A stretch of DNA of 64,000 nt from Nocardioides sp. (GTDB lineage: Bacteria > Actinomycetota > Actinomycetes > Propionibacteriales > Nocardioidaceae): assembly GCF_029937575.1 (NCBI RefSeq), contig NZ_JAPYPS010000013.1, positions 1 through 64,000 on the forward strand, in the 5' to 3' direction. Below, piece after piece: positions 52,351 through 60,213 of the stretch; the stretch's first letter is position 1; every line of letters starts with the position of its first letter. Position numbers and translations under genes: made by a program. The notes under the pieces were generated by a model, which was not told where the DNA came from, did not search any database, and worked only from the letters and a program-made list of their open reading frames with translations.

Positions 52351-53549
52351 GTCACCTCGCCGCCCTCGGCACCTACCTCCCCACCTGGGGCGAGGAGCAG
52401 GATCGCCGACCCGGCCCCGACGAGGACGCGGTGACCCTGGCCGTTGCAGCGGGCCGCGCAGCCCTCGGCTGCCTCGACGAGCCGGACGTCGACCAGGTGG
52501 TGCTGGTCTCACGCGACCTGCCGCTGCTCGAGGGTGGCAACGCCGCGGCGCTGCTGGCGGGTCTGGGCCTACCGGCGGACCTCCCGGTGACCGAGCAGGT
52601 GGGCGGGTGCCCTGCCACGCTCGACGTGCTCACCGCCGCGGCACCGGGCACCCTCGTCCTGGCAGCCGATCTGGCACCCGCCGGGGCAGCGGCCGCCCTT
52701 GTGGGTGCCGATGGGCTCGAGGTGCTGCCGTGCGCCCGTCGGGTGGGCAGCTTGCCCGTCCAGAGTCGCGGCAGGGACGGTGTCGCGCGCGACTACGAGG
52801 ACGCCCGGCTCGGCTGGGACCGTGGCGGCTTGGCCGCGGTGAGCGCCCTCGATCTTGCTGAGAAGCCGGTCGTGGTGGCCGGCGCCACTGCTCGCCAGGC
52901 CGGTGTCCTCACCCAGGGACCTGCCCCCGCGCTGCCGGTCACCGGTGCCAGCGCTGCACTGTTCGCGCTCGCCGCGCTCGCCGACCTCGGGGAGACCGGT
53001 GTCGCAGTCGCCGTCGAGCAGGCCTCCGCCACCGCCGTACGCACCGGCCGCGGCACGACCCGCCTCTGCCTGGCCCGCGACGAGCCAGCCGCGCAGTCAC
53101 CTGCCACGCTGCGTGAGACACCCGGCCCCGAGATCGCGATCTCGCTGGCGGCCTACGCCCGTGCCTTCGACGCCAAGCTGCGGTGGGAGGCCGGCGCGTG
53201 CGACGCCTGCGGCACCCTCGCGCTCCCGCCCCGGCTGCGCTGTCTCGAGTGCGGCTCCGAGGAGGGATGGTCGCTCGCCCCGCTGCCCCGCACCGGCTCG
53301 GTCTACACCGCGGTCACCGTGCACGTCCCCGTGCCCGGGCTGCCGACGCCCTACTCGTTGGCGATCGTCGAGCTCGACGGGGTCGACGTCCGCGCGCTGG
53401 TCAAGGTCACCGGTGCACCCGCCGGTGGCACCGCGATCGGCGACCGAGGCCGCCTGGTGCTGCGCCGGGTGGCGCTGCGATCGGGCATCCCCGACTACGG
53501 CTACGCGCTGCTGCCCATCGACACCGATCCGACAACGGAGGACATCTGA
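52347..53549 (+). CDS. HMG-CoA synthase-like / DUF35 (zinc ribbon + OB) fusion
   Basis: 400 residues. The first 260 form a degenerate thiolase/HMG-CoA synthase fold (LAALGTYLPTWG, GGCPATLDVLTAAAPGTLVLAADLAP, GASAALFALAALADLG). The last 120 are DUF35: zinc ribbon CDACGTLALPPRLRCLECG (about residue 283) and OB fold (GSVYTAVTVHVPVPGLPTPYSLAIVELDG). The two parts usually occur as separate chains in the thiolase-DUF35 systems; here they are covalently joined. Probably a scaffold or active partner for thiolase 53549. Confidence 0.8.
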   Translation: MSHLAALGTYLPTWGEEQDRRPGPDEDAVTLAVAAGRAALGCLDEPDVDQVVLVSRDLPLLEGGNAAALLAGLGLPADLPVTEQVGGCPATLDVLTAAAPGTLVLAADLAPAGAAAALVGADGLEVLPCARRVGSLPVQSRGRDGVARDYEDARLGWDRGGLAAVSALDLAEKPVVVAGATARQAGVLTQGPAPALPVTGASAALFALAALADLGETGVAVAVEQASATAVRTGRGTTRLCLARDEPAAQSPATLRETPGPEIAISLAAYARAFDAKLRWEAGACDACGTLALPPRLRCLECGSEEGWSLAPLPRTGSVYTAVTVHVPVPGLPTPYSLAIVELDGVDVRALVKVTGAPAGGTAIGDRGRLVLRRVALRSGIPDYGYALLPIDTDPTTEDI

Positions 53550-54709
53550 TGAGGCGCGTAGCGATGGTCGGGGCTGGGATGACCGAGTTCAAGGAGCACT
53601 TCGACCTCGGCATCAAGGAGCTCGTACCGATGGCCGTCTCCGAGATGGCTGCCTCGGTCGACAAGGGCCTGGACCGCTCCGACATCGAGGCGGCGTGGTT
53701 CGGCGAGCTCACCACCAGCGACGGCTTCCCGGCCGGCATCCTGGCCGACAGCTGCGGACTGCTCGACATCCCCGTCACCCGGGTCGAGAACGCCTGCGCG
53801 ACCGGCAACGACGCCGTGCGCAACGCGATGTACGCCGTGGCATCGGGCATCGTCGACGTCGCCCTGGTCGTGGGGGCCGACAAGGTGCGTGAGTCGTCCT
53901 CGCGCAGCACGTTCTGGGAGTGGGCGGCGCTCACGCGCGACGTGGCGTGGGACTATCCCCTCGGCCTGGTCGCGCCTGCCAACTTCGCCCTCCACGCCGC
54001 CCGCTACCTGCATGAGTCGGGCGCCACTCGTGAGCACATGGCGATGGTCGCAGTGAAGAACCACCGTCACGCCCTGACCAACCCCAAGGCGCAGCTTCGC
54101 TTCGAGATCACCGTCGAGCAGGTCCTGCGCGCGCCGACGGTGGTCGAACCGTTCGGCCTCTACGACTGCACGCCGCAGAGTGACGGCGCCGCTGCGGTCC
54201 TCCTCGTCTCCGAGGAGGTGGCCGACCGCTACACCGACCGGCCGGTGTGGGTGCGCGGCGTCGGGCTCGGCCTCGACCGGGTGATGCACCAGCACAAGCA
54301 GGACATGACCTCCTTCCCCCCGACCGTGAAAGCGGCCCGGGCCGCCTACGCGATGGCCGGGATCGGGCCCGCCGACATTGACGTGGCCGAGGTGCACGAC
54401 TGCTTCAGCGCCGTCGAGCTGATCAGCTACGAGGACCTCGGGTTCTGTGACAGGTTCGGTGCGGCCGCGCTCGTCGAGAGCGGCGCCACGACGTTCGAGG
54501 GGAGTCGGCCGGTGAACCTCAGCGGTGGGTTGAAGGCCAAGGGGCACCCGCCGGGTGCTACGGGCGTCTCGCAGAACGTCGAGCTCTTCGAGCAGCTTCG
54601 TGGCGACGCGCACAACCAGCTCGACACACCGACGTACGCGCTCGCGCACAACATCGGCGGGCCGACGGCCGTCTCCGCCGTGACGATCCTCAGCACGGAG
54701 AAGGACTGA
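53549..54709 (+). CDS. Thiolase family protein (acetyl-CoA acetyltransferase type)
   Basis: The 386-residue thiolase fold keeps the nucleophile (ENACATGNDAVRNAMYAVASG, about residue 87) and the GHP His (NLSGGLKAKGHPPGATGVSQ); EVHDCFSAVE supplies the third region, as in SCP-x thiolases. It therefore should be an active 3-ketoacyl-CoA thiolase, perhaps for branched substrates. It is bracketed by two DUF35 modules with one-base overlaps. Confidence 0.87.
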   Translation: MRRVAMVGAGMTEFKEHFDLGIKELVPMAVSEMAASVDKGLDRSDIEAAWFGELTTSDGFPAGILADSCGLLDIPVTRVENACATGNDAVRNAMYAVASGIVDVALVVGADKVRESSSRSTFWEWAALTRDVAWDYPLGLVAPANFALHAARYLHESGATREHMAMVAVKNHRHALTNPKAQLRFEITVEQVLRAPTVVEPFGLYDCTPQSDGAAAVLLVSEEVADRYTDRPVWVRGVGLGLDRVMHQHKQDMTSFPPTVKAARAAYAMAGIGPADIDVAEVHDCFSAVELISYEDLGFCDRFGAAALVESGATTFEGSRPVNLSGGLKAKGHPPGATGVSQNVELFEQLRGDAHNQLDTPTYALAHNIGGPTAVSAVTILSTEKD

Positions 54710-55185
54710 TGGCCCAGACCTACACCCGCCCCGACTTCCGGCTCACCCCTACGCCCGAGGGCGATGACGTCGCCTTCTGGACCGGCGGCGAGGACGACCG
54801 GCTGATGGTCCACCGGTGTCGCAGCTGTGAGCAGTACTTCCATCCGCCGGCGCCCGCGTGCTTCCGGTGCCGCAGCCGTGACGTCGCCTCGGAGCCGGTC
54901 AGCGGACGCGGCCGGGTCGCCACGTTCACCGTCAACCGCCAGCCGTGGTTGCCGACCCTTCCGCCCCCCTACGTGATCGTGCTGGTCGAGCTCGAGGAGC
55001 AGCCCGACGTCCGGATCTTCAGCCAGCTGGTCGACGTCGACCCCGCGGAGGTCCGGATCGGCGACGAGGTCGAGGTGTTCTTCGAGCACTGGGCCCCCGA
55101 GGGCGGCACCGAGGTGTGGCTGCCGCTCTTCCGCCCGGTGCCGCCCTCGGTCGACGCGGCGACGGTTCCGGGGGAGGAAGCATGA
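54709..55185 (+). CDS. DUF35 zinc-ribbon/OB-fold protein
   Basis: 158 residues with the zinc ribbon (CRSCEQYFHPPAPACFRCRS, four Cys at about residues 40-58) and OB fold (GRGRVATFTVNRQPWLPTLPPPYVIVLVELEEQPDVRIFSQLVD, GDEVEVFFEHW). By analogy with the ChsH2 DUF35 domain it should hold the neighbouring Ltp2-like protein. The start overlaps the thiolase stop, and its stop overlaps the 55182 start. Confidence 0.87.
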   Translation: MAQTYTRPDFRLTPTPEGDDVAFWTGGEDDRLMVHRCRSCEQYFHPPAPACFRCRSRDVASEPVSGRGRVATFTVNRQPWLPTLPPPYVIVLVELEEQPDVRIFSQLVDVDPAEVRIGDEVEVFFEHWAPEGGTEVWLPLFRPVPPSVDAATVPGEEA

Positions 55186-56381
55186 GCGGCGGTCCCTTCG
55201 ACGGCAAGGCCGTGATCACCGGCGCCGGCAAGTCCCAGGTCGGCCGCAGGCTGATGCGCGGCGGTCTCGACCTGACCCTCGAGGCATCTCTGCGGGCGAT
55301 CGCCGACGCCGGGCTCACCCCCGACGACATCGACGGGGTCGCAAGCTACCCCGGCCCCGGGGCGCCGCAGCGGGGCTTCTCCGGCGCCGACGTGCACGAG
55401 GTCCGCAACGCCCTGGGCCTGCGGACGTCGTGGTACATGAGCGGGATCGAGACTGCCGGGCAGATCGGGCCCGTCATCGAGGCTTGCATGGCGGTCACCC
55501 TCGGCTTCGCCAACCACGTCCTGGTCTTCCGGTCGGTCTGGGAGTCCACCGCACAGGCGGATGGCGGCCGCGCCTCGGTGCTCTTCGACGGGGGGAAGCT
55601 GCCCCCGCACATGGCCTGGACAGCCCCCTTCGGTGCGCTCTCGCCGGCCAACTGGCTCGCCCTGCCCGCGCAGCGCTACATGCACGACCACGGCCTCACC
55701 CGGGAACACCTGGGCACGGTCGCGCTGACGGCGCGTCGCCACGCGGCGCTCAACCCGGACGCGGTCTTCCGTGACCCGCTGAGCATGGAGGACTACCTCG
55801 GTGCGCGGATGATCTCCGAGCCCTTCGGTCTCTACGACTGCGACGTGCCCTGTGACGGGGCCACCGCGGTGATCGTGTCGAGGCGTGATGCTGCGGCCGG
55901 CTTGCCGCGGCATCCGCTCACCGTCGAGTCAGCTGGCACCGGCATGTTCGAGCGCGCCACGTGGGACCAGCGGATCGATCTGACCACGATGGCCGCGCAC
56001 GACGCGGCCGCCACGCTGTGGGACCGGACGACGCTGACACCCGCCGACGTGGACGTGGCCCAGCTCTACGACGGTTTCACCTTCTTGACGGTGCAGTGGC
56101 TCGATGCGCTCGGCTTCGCCGCGCACGGCGAGGTCGGCGCACTCCTCGAGGACGGCGCACTCCTCGCTCTGGACGGGGACCTCCCGCTCAACACCTCCGG
56201 TGGGCAGCTCTCGGGTGGCCGGCTCCACGGGATGGGCTTTCTCCACGAGGCGTGCGTGCAGCTCTGGGGCGAGGGCCAGGAGCGCCAGGTTGGGGGTGCG
56301 GTGGGGTCACGTCCCGACGTCGCGGTCGTCGCCGTCGGTGGAGGGCCTGTGGCCGGGGCGATGCTCCTGAGTCATGGCTGA
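55182..56381 (+). CDS. Ltp2-like thiolase-fold protein, probable acyl-CoA retro-aldolase
   Basis: 399 residues. The nucleophile position reads GIETAGQIGPV with no Cys. Ltp2-like features are RYMHDHGLTREHLGTVALTARRHAALNPDAVFRDPLSMEDYLGARMISEPFGLYDCDVPCDGATAV, AQLYDGFTF and LNTSGGQLSGGRLHGMGFLHEA. Ltp2 cleaves a 3-hydroxyacyl-CoA C-C bond in cholesterol side-chain removal and needs a DUF35 partner; both are present side by side here. The start at 55182 overlaps the DUF35 stop. Confidence 0.8.
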   Translation: MSGGPFDGKAVITGAGKSQVGRRLMRGGLDLTLEASLRAIADAGLTPDDIDGVASYPGPGAPQRGFSGADVHEVRNALGLRTSWYMSGIETAGQIGPVIEACMAVTLGFANHVLVFRSVWESTAQADGGRASVLFDGGKLPPHMAWTAPFGALSPANWLALPAQRYMHDHGLTREHLGTVALTARRHAALNPDAVFRDPLSMEDYLGARMISEPFGLYDCDVPCDGATAVIVSRRDAAAGLPRHPLTVESAGTGMFERATWDQRIDLTTMAAHDAAATLWDRTTLTPADVDVAQLYDGFTFLTVQWLDALGFAAHGEVGALLEDGALLALDGDLPLNTSGGQLSGGRLHGMGFLHEACVQLWGEGQERQVGGAVGSRPDVAVVAVGGGPVAGAMLLSHG

Positions 56382-56889
56382 GCCACGCATCGACCTCACC
56401 GACGTGAGCTCGGCCGGTGGCGCGCTCGTCGTCCCAGGCCTGGAGGGCCTCCGTGGGATCGTCGGGCGCGAGCTGGGCCCGACCGCGTGGCTGACGGTCG
56501 ACCAAACGCGCATCGACGGCTTCGCCGACGACACCATGGACCACCAGTGGATCCACGTCGATCCGATCCGTGCGGCCGAGGGCCCGTTCGGGGCGCCGGT
56601 CGCCCACGGGCTGTTGACGCTGTCGCTGGTGCCGTACTTCGTCAACCAGCTGCGACGCTTCGACGGGGCATTGATGGGAGTCAACTACGGGCTCGACCGG
56701 GTCCGGTTCCCCAGCCCGGTCCTAGCCGGTAGTCGGGTGCGAGCCCGGATGACCGTGACCGGGCTGGACGAGCTGTCGTCGAGCTCGGCTCAGTTCGTGA
56801 CCCGGGTCGTTGTCGAGGTCGAGGGCGGCGCCAAGCCTGCGTGCGTCGCCGACCTGGTGTCGCGCTATCACTTCGAGGAGAGTCGATGA
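56374..56889 (+). CDS. MaoC family enoyl-CoA hydratase
   Basis: The 171-residue hotdog protein shows the hydratase motif FADDTMDHQWIHVDPIRAAEGPFGAPVAHGLLTLSL (Asp/His catalytic pair near residue 52) and NYGLDRVRFPSPVLAGSRVRARM. It hydrates the enoyl-CoA made by the ACADs, giving the 3-hydroxyacyl-CoA that the Ltp2-like enzyme could cleave. Overlaps both neighbours. Confidence 0.88.
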   Translation: MAEPRIDLTDVSSAGGALVVPGLEGLRGIVGRELGPTAWLTVDQTRIDGFADDTMDHQWIHVDPIRAAEGPFGAPVAHGLLTLSLVPYFVNQLRRFDGALMGVNYGLDRVRFPSPVLAGSRVRARMTVTGLDELSSSSAQFVTRVVVEVEGGAKPACVADLVSRYHFEESR

Positions 56890-58505
56890 GCGAGTCGACC
56901 AGGGGTTCGTGGCCGTGGATGATCGAGGCCGACACGGTGCTTCAGCTGCTCGAGCGGCGGGCCGCGCTTACGCCGGACGCCCTGGCTCTCCTCGACGAGG
57001 AGGGCCGGAGGGTGACCTGTCGGCAGCTCCTCGGCATGGTCGAGCAGTACGCGGCGCTGCTCGCGGAGCTGGGGATCGAGTCCGGGACCCGCGTGGCGTG
57101 GCAGCTCCCGACCAGGATCAGCACGTACGCCGTCATGCTCGCGCTGCGTCGGCTGGGCGCCGTGCAGGCGCCCATCATCCCGCTCTACCGCGAGCGTGAG
57201 GTGACGGCCTGCCTCGCGGCGGTCGAGGCCGAGCACTTCCTCGTGCCCGGCACCTGGAAGGGACACGACTTCGTCGCCATGGCGGAGCGTCTGGACCTCC
57301 CGGAGCGCGTGCGCCCCCGAGTGATCGTCATCGATCTCGACCCGACCGGCGCCGATCACGAGGTGGCCACGGTGACGACACCGGCGGCTGACCCCGACGA
57401 CGTCCGGTGGATCTATTTCACCTCGGGCTCCTCGGGCATGCCTAAGGGAGTGCGTCACACCGACGACAGCCTGCTGACCGGCGGCCTCGGCTTCGCCGGG
57501 AGGGGGCGGCTCGGAGCCGAGCCCGACGAGCTCGCGGCTGCCGCGTTCCCCATCGCCCACGTCGGAGGAGTCCTCTACCTCATCGCAGCGCTCGGCGGTG
57601 GCTACCCGATCCTCCTCCAGGAGGCCTTCGTGCCGGGGCCGGCGGCGGAGGCGATGCACATGCACGGCGTCACCGTCACCGGAGGCGCTCCTCCCTTCTA
57701 CCAGGCGCTCGTGGCCCTGGCGCAGGACGCTGGCGTGCAGCCGTTCCTTCCGTCGCTGCGCGTGCTCAAGGGAGGGGGCGCGCCCTGCTCGGTCGAGCTG
57801 TTCGAGCAGGTGCGTGACGTCCTCGGGACCGTCGTGGCCCACGACTACGGGATGACCGAGGTCCCGATGATCGCGGCAGGTGACCCGCACGACCCCGGTG
57901 ACCTCCTTGCACGGACCGATGGGGGCGTCGTGCCTGGGAACGAGGTGCGCGCAGTGGGTCCCTCCGGTGAGCCGCTGCCGTCTGGCGAGTCCGGTGAGCT
58001 GCAGGTCAGCGGACGGGGGGTCTGTCGTGGTTACCTGGATCACTCCGAGACCGAACGCGCTTTCACCGCCGACGGTTGGTTCCGCACCGGCGACCTGGGC
58101 ATCGTCCACGACAGCGGTCACGTCGAGGTGGTCGGACGGTTGAAGGACGTGATCATCCGCAAGGGCGAGAACCTCGTCCCGTTCGAGATCGAGCTGGTTC
58201 TCGGCACCTTCCCCGGTGTGGCCGAGGTGGCAGTGGTAGGGCTGCCCGACGAGGAGCGCGGCGAGCTCGTGTGCGCCGTCGTCGCCGTCCGTCCGGGCCA
58301 CCCCCGTCCGAGCCTGGTCGACCTCGCCGAGCACCTTGCCGCCGCGGGACTCATGCGGCAGAAGTGGCCCGAGCGGCTCGAGGTCGTCGACGAGCTGCCG
58401 CGCACCGGTCTGGCGAAGGTCGCCAAGGCCGAGCTCAAGCGCCGGTTCGGCGCTCCTGAAACTCCTCCGGCGACCGTCGGAGCAACCGAGAGGAACCACG
58501 CATGA
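56886..58505 (+). CDS. AMP-binding acyl-CoA synthetase
   Basis: 539-residue adenylate-forming ligase: P-loop YFTSGSSGMPKGVRH (about residue 176), YGMTEVPM (about residue 320), GWFRTGDLG (about residue 397), LKDVIIRKGENLVP hinge and the catalytic Lys in RTGLAKVAKAEL. Activates a carboxylate to its CoA thioester. Substrate not predictable. Probably supplies the pathway with acyl-CoA from imported acid. Confidence 0.9.
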   Translation: MSESTRGSWPWMIEADTVLQLLERRAALTPDALALLDEEGRRVTCRQLLGMVEQYAALLAELGIESGTRVAWQLPTRISTYAVMLALRRLGAVQAPIIPLYREREVTACLAAVEAEHFLVPGTWKGHDFVAMAERLDLPERVRPRVIVIDLDPTGADHEVATVTTPAADPDDVRWIYFTSGSSGMPKGVRHTDDSLLTGGLGFAGRGRLGAEPDELAAAAFPIAHVGGVLYLIAALGGGYPILLQEAFVPGPAAEAMHMHGVTVTGGAPPFYQALVALAQDAGVQPFLPSLRVLKGGGAPCSVELFEQVRDVLGTVVAHDYGMTEVPMIAAGDPHDPGDLLARTDGGVVPGNEVRAVGPSGEPLPSGESGELQVSGRGVCRGYLDHSETERAFTADGWFRTGDLGIVHDSGHVEVVGRLKDVIIRKGENLVPFEIELVLGTFPGVAEVAVVGLPDEERGELVCAVVAVRPGHPRPSLVDLAEHLAAAGLMRQKWPERLEVVDELPRTGLAKVAKAELKRRFGAPETPPATVGATERNHA

Positions 58506-59275
58506 AGCTGACTAATACGTCGACCATCGTGACCGGGGGTGCCGGCGGCCTCGGCGAGGCCGTGGTGCGTGCCGTCGTCGCGGCCGGCGGGCACGCGGTG
58601 ATCGCTGACCTGGCCGACGCCAAGGGCGAGGCCCTCGCCGTCGAGCTCGGCGACGCCGTTCGCTACGTGCGCACCGACGTGCTCGACGACGACACCGTGC
58701 GGGGCGCCATCGCCGCCGCTGGCGAACTGGCCCCGCTGCGGTACGCCGTCACTGCGCACGGTGGGTGGGGGGTGGCGGAGAAGATCGTCCAGCGCGACGG
58801 CTCGCCCGCCGGGCTCGAGGGCTTCACCAAGACCCTCGATCTGTATCTCACCGGCACCTACAACGTCCTACGCCTCACGGCCGCTGCGATTGCGACGAGC
58901 GAGCCGGACACTGAGGACGGTCAGCGAGGCGCTGTCGTCACTACGGCCAGCATCGCCGCGTACGAGGGTCAGATGGGTCAATCGGCGTACGCCGCTGCCA
59001 AGGCCGGGGTCGCCGGCCTCACCCTGGTGGCGGCTCGCGACCTCGCTGCGGTCGGCATCCGGGTCGTCTGTATCGCCCCCGGCACGATGCGGACCCCCAT
59101 CATGGAGTCGGTCGGTGAGGAGATGATCGAGAAGTTCGGTGCGGCAGTGCCGTTCCCGAAGCGGTTGGGCCGTCCTGGCGAGTTCGGCGACCTCGCCGTG
59201 CACGCCTTGACCAACACCTACCTCAACGGCGAGACCATCCGACTCGACGGGGCGCAACGCTTCCAGCCGCGTTGA
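58502..59275 (+). CDS. SDR family 3-hydroxyacyl-CoA dehydrogenase-like protein
   Basis: 257 residues: TSTIVTGGAGGLGEAVVRAVVAAGG (Rossmann), VTAHGGWG, TTASIAAYEGQMGQSAYAAAKAGVAGLT with catalytic Ser/Tyr/Lys, and IAPGTMRTPI. The layout is that of HSD17B10-type (3-hydroxy-2-methylbutyryl-CoA) dehydrogenases, which act on branched acyl-CoA and steroids. Last gene of the 51385-59275 block; convergent with tetR. Confidence 0.87.
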   Translation: MKLTNTSTIVTGGAGGLGEAVVRAVVAAGGHAVIADLADAKGEALAVELGDAVRYVRTDVLDDDTVRGAIAAAGELAPLRYAVTAHGGWGVAEKIVQRDGSPAGLEGFTKTLDLYLTGTYNVLRLTAAAIATSEPDTEDGQRGAVVTTASIAAYEGQMGQSAYAAAKAGVAGLTLVAARDLAAVGIRVVCIAPGTMRTPIMESVGEEMIEKFGAAVPFPKRLGRPGEFGDLAVHALTNTYLNGETIRLDGAQRFQPR

Positions 59276-59296
59276 GGGACCGGTCGGCCGACTGCA

Positions 59297-59989
59297 TCAT
59301 GACTGGTCGTGGTCGCGGCCGCCGAGGATGTCCATGATCGAGTGGGCGATGGTCAAGATCATGTCGTCGTCGCTGACCGGCAAGGCCTGGGCGCGCACGA
59401 AGAACCAGGAACGGTCGAGCATCGCGATCACCATCAGCCCCAAAGCCTCGGGTGCCGGGGTGGGAGAGGGTTGGCGCGAGCGAAGCGCCACCCCGAAGAG
59501 GAACGCGGCGCGCATCTGCATCCGGCGGGCCTGCTGCCGGTAATCGTCCTCCCCGTCCTTGGGAACGAATTGGCTGGCCGAGAACACGAATGCGCCGTGG
59601 CGGTCCATGTACCGGAAGTATTGGTGCACCCAGTCCACGATCTCGTCGAGCTGCGCCGGGCGGCTGATCCGGTCCCACTCGCCGAGCACCCCGAGGATGT
59701 CGGCGTAGGCCGACTCACCTAGGACATTCGCGATCGCGCGCTTGTCCTTGAAGTAGGTGTAGAAGCCAGCACGCGAGATCCCGCACGCGTCGGTGATGTT
59801 GTTGATGCGGGTGCCGGCATAACCGCGTTCGAGGAAGAGCTGCCGAGCCGCATCGATGATGGTCTGGCGTGTGCGCAGCGCCCGCAAGCCGAGGCCGCCG
59901 TCCTCGTCGTCCGGTTCGACGGCGGGGGGGTCGGTCGCGTCGACGTCGGGATGGGGGGCAGCGTCCTCCGCAGTCTCGCTGGTGGTCAT
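59297..59989 (-). CDS. TetR family regulator, candidate controller of the island
   Basis: 230 residues from ATG 59989; the track start at 60049 adds an unlikely leader. After an acidic N-terminal tail (PAVEPDDEDGG) the TetR HTH is RQTIIDAARQLFLERGYAGTRINNITDACGISRAGFYTYFKDKRAIANVL (residues 43-92), then a helical ligand domain. It is divergent from the 60214 amidohydrolase; a perfect palindrome and a degenerate one (GTGACGGGTTCGTTGA, 60055-60070) lie between. Presumably ligand is an acyl-CoA of the pathway; inference only. Confidence 0.88.
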   Translation of the reverse strand: MTTSETAEDAAPHPDVDATDPPAVEPDDEDGGLGLRALRTRQTIIDAARQLFLERGYAGTRINNITDACGISRAGFYTYFKDKRAIANVLGESAYADILGVLGEWDRISRPAQLDEIVDWVHQYFRYMDRHGAFVFSASQFVPKDGEDDYRQQARRMQMRAAFLFGVALRSRQPSPTPAPEALGLMVIAMLDRSWFFVRAQALPVSDDDMILTIAHSIMDILGGRDHDQS

Positions 59990-60144
59990 GGTCCTCGATC
60001 CGGTGCGCGCAGTGGCTGGTCGCCACGCCTGGTCATGTGTCGACCCCATGTTATGTGACGGGTTCGTTGACGCTCGTTCAGATCGTCGAACCGGCCCGAT
60101 GGCAGTCCTCCAGTGTGGTCACAGAAGTGGGCGGACCGGCTTTG

Positions 60145-60173
60145 TTGACGCTTTCGTCAAACACGTCTAGGTT
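60145..60173 (+). promoter_or_regulatory. Perfect island palindrome and promoter of the 60214 operon
   Basis: TTGACGCTTTCGTCAA (60145-60160), 12 of 12. TTGACG as -35, 17 bp spacer and TAGGTT (60168-60173) as -10 give a promoter with start point about 34 bases before ATG 60214. The palindrome covers the -35 and spacer, as expected for repression. Confidence 0.8.
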
Positions 60174-60213
60174 GAGGGCTCCAACGACTGCGCGACCGCG
60201 AGAGGAACGGGTC

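Noticed and set aside
51300-53549. 749-residue rightward ORF as one protein
   Set aside because: Only from ATG 52347 is it real; earlier codons are a shadow of the SDR gene.
60067-60082. TTGACGCTCGTTCAGA as an additional full operator
   Set aside because: The second arm matches poorly; the overlapping 60055-60070 arrangement fits slightly better, and both remain weak.
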